From: CAIWXH01 sp964555675
Lineage (GTDB): Bacteria; Chloroflexota; Chloroflexia; Chloroflexales; Chloroflexaceae
NCBI GenBank assembly: GCA_964555675.1
Contig: CAZKTU010000296.1
Location: forward strand, 1 to 7,274
Direction of reading: 5' to 3'
DNA length: 7,274 bases
Shown in pieces: positions 6,200 to 7,274 of the stretch. How positions within the stretch are numbered: the first letter of the stretch is position 1; every line of letters starts with the position of its first letter. The translations under genes were made by a program, and so were the position numbers. The notes below the pieces were generated by a model. It was not told where the DNA came from. It worked only from the letters and a program-made list of their open reading frames with translations, and searched no databases.

Positions 6200-7207
6200 G
6201 TGGAGCCGAGTAACGACCAGCTGCTCTGGATGTACGAGACAATGGCCCTGATCCGCACCTATGAGGAGACGATGGCGAAGGTCTACCTCGAGGGCAAGCT
6301 GCCGCCCCATATTCAGAAGGGGCTGGCCTTCGACATCGGCGGCGGGCCGGTGCCGGGCGAGATGCACCTGGCCGCCGGGCAAGAGCCGGTGGCGGTGGGT
6401 GTGTGCGCCCACCTGCGCAAGGAAGACACCGTGGTCGGCACGCACCGGCCGCACCACTTCGCGATCGCCAAGGGCGTGCCCCTCGACCCCATGACCGCCG
6501 AGATGTTCGGCAAGGCCACGGGGCTCGGGGCGGGCAAGGGCGGCCACATGCACCTCTTCGATCCCGAGCACAAATTCAGTTGCAGCGGCATCATCGGCGC
6601 GAGCCTGCCGCCGGCCTGTGGCGCGGCCCTGGCCGCCAAGATGCGCGGCCACGACTGGGTGGCGGTGGCCTTCTTCGGCGACGGCGCGGCCAACCAGGGC
6701 TCGTTCCACGAGTCGCTCAACCTGGCGGCCCTCTGGAAGCTGCCGGTGATCTTCGTCTGCGAGGACAATAAGTACGCGATCTCGGTCGAGAAGACCGAGT
6801 CGACCGCCGTGCCCTGGAACGCGGATCGGGCCGCAGCCTACGGCATCCCCGGCGTGCTGGTCGAGCGCAACGACGCCCTCGAGGTCTACCAGGCCGCCGG
6901 CGCCGCTGTGGCGCGGGCGCGCCGTGGCGAGGGTCCGACCCTGATTGAGGTCAAGACCGACCGCTACCTCGGCCACTTCCAGGGCGACCCCGAGATCTAC
7001 AGGCCCAAGGGTGAGACCGACGAGCTGCGCAAGAATGACCCCATCCCCCTCCTCGGCGCCCAACTGCGCCGGCGCGGTCTGCTCGACGAGGCCGGCGAGG
7101 CCGCCGTGGCCGCCCGCGTCGCCGAGCGCGTCGCCGCCGCCTTCGCCTTCGCGCGCAACAGCCCGTATCCCGAGCCCGCCGCGGCCCTCCAGCATGTGTT
7201 TGTGTAG
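6200..7207 (+). CDS. Thiamine-diphosphate 2-oxoacid/acetoin dehydrogenase E1 component, alpha subunit
   Basis: E1-alpha subunit of 335 residues, the full usual length, of the PdhA/AcoA type. With an E1-beta partner it would decarboxylate a 2-oxoacid (pyruvate or branched chain) or cleave acetoin, using thiamine diphosphate and Mg, and load the acyl group on an E2 lipoyl domain. Visible landmarks: GEMHLAAGQEPVAVGVCAHL (53-72); GTHRPHHFAIAKG (80-92); GKGGHMHLFD (112-121); the ThDP motif opening GDGAANQG (160-167) and ending CEDN (187-190); and DRYLGHFQGDPEIYR (254-268). By comparison with human PDH E1-alpha, D161 and N190 match the two Mg-binding side chains. The first N of the usual NN pair is D189 here. 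An extended loop before GEMHL (about 35-52) resembles the AcoA-like subgroup. The start is GTG behind a strong ribosome-binding site. Substrate cannot be chosen from sequence alone. No E1-beta follows in the remaining 67 bases. Confidence 0.92.
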   Translation: MEPSNDQLLWMYETMALIRTYEETMAKVYLEGKLPPHIQKGLAFDIGGGPVPGEMHLAAGQEPVAVGVCAHLRKEDTVVGTHRPHHFAIAKGVPLDPMTAEMFGKATGLGAGKGGHMHLFDPEHKFSCSGIIGASLPPACGAALAAKMRGHDWVAVAFFGDGAANQGSFHESLNLAALWKLPVIFVCEDNKYAISVEKTESTAVPWNADRAAAYGIPGVLVERNDALEVYQAAGAAVARARRGEGPTLIEVKTDRYLGHFQGDPEIYRPKGETDELRKNDPIPLLGAQLRRRGLLDEAGEAAVAARVAERVAAAFAFARNSPYPEPAAALQHVFV

Positions 7208-7239
7208 CAGTCACACCCGGTGACTGCTGAGTAGGTTTT
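7206..7239 (+). terminator. Probable intrinsic terminator after E1-alpha
   Basis: AGCAGTCAC (7206-7214) pairs perfectly with GTGACTGCT (7220-7228) around a five-base loop ACCCG. The stem starts inside the stop codon TAG (7205-7207). A four-T run (7236-7239) follows, but seven bases after the stem, so it is not a textbook terminator. It could also be an RNA-stabilising 3' hairpin or an inverted repeat of other origin. Confidence 0.5.
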
Positions 7240-7274
7240 CGAGGGGCTCTGCCCCTCGCACTCCCCGTGGCGGG
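7240..7274. repeat. GC-rich palindromic intergenic element, cut off by the window edge
   Basis: CGAGGGGC (7240-7247) and GCCCCTCG (7251-7258) form a perfect 8-bp stem with a TCT loop. It is followed by CACTCCCC and GTGGCGGG, which looks like the left arm of a second hairpin continuing past the edge. The core resembles the one at 5185-5199. The arrangement fits a dispersed REP-like palindromic repeat in intergenic DNA, and it might also act as a second terminator. A second full copy is not present in the window, so repeat status is inferred. Confidence 0.45.

Noticed and set aside
6182..7195. Minus-strand open frame of 337 codons opposite E1-alpha
   Set aside because: The plus strand has the full E1-alpha motif set; the antisense frame has none.
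1..7274. CRISPR array, transposase, tRNA or rRNA, prophage or defence genes
   Set aside because: I looked for regularly spaced repeats, DDE/recombinase motifs, tRNA cloverleaf signatures and known defence-domain genes and saw none.

Overview
This is a GC-rich (roughly two thirds G+C by eye), densely coded bacterial chromosomal segment. It holds five protein genes, four on the plus strand and one on the minus strand, with short gaps. Gene content and protein style suggest a Chloroflexota (Chloroflexia, Roseiflexus/Chloroflexus/Kouleothrix-like) chromosome: a short actinobacterial/chloroflexal-type glycogen synthase, a soluble multi-PAS/GAF histidine kinase, an IclR regulator and a stand-alone 2-oxoacid dehydrogenase E1-alpha. 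That placement rests on recalled protein resemblance and is not proven. No ribosomal RNA, tRNA, insertion sequence, phage gene or CRISPR array was seen.

Layout. Bases 1-2781 (minus) encode a large cytoplasmic sensor histidine kinase, PAS-GAF-PAS-PAS-PAS-HisKA-HATPase. Its C-terminus runs off the left edge. A 117-base divergent gap (2782-2898) carries a strong extended -10 for the kinase and a weaker -10 for the opposite gene. On the plus strand, 2899-4116 is a GT4 glycogen synthase (GlgA/GlgM type). It overlaps by ATGA with 4113-5162, a tandem two-domain GNAT acetyltransferase, so the two form a translationally coupled pair. A 125-base gap holds a good sigma-70-type promoter (TTGCCC, 16 bp, TATAAT) and a small GC palindrome, followed by an IclR-family regulator (5288-6115). 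After 84 bases with an excellent Shine-Dalgarno comes a thiamine-diphosphate dehydrogenase E1-alpha subunit (6200-7207). The right edge (7206-7274) holds two perfect hairpins in series. The first overlaps the E1-alpha stop codon. The second is a CGAGGGGC/GCCCCTCG palindrome whose core recurs upstream of the IclR gene.

How the genes may work together. GlgA and the GNAT are probably co-expressed, but the substrate of the GNAT is unknown. The IclR protein is the obvious candidate regulator of the E1-alpha gene and of itself. The kinase is divergent from glgA, and its response regulator is not in view. The window looks like ordinary core/metabolic chromosome rather than an accessory island, and I see no convincing new biological system. 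The points most worth a second look are the ungapped PAS duplication in the kinase, the E1-alpha with no E1-beta directly next to it, and the repeated GC palindrome.
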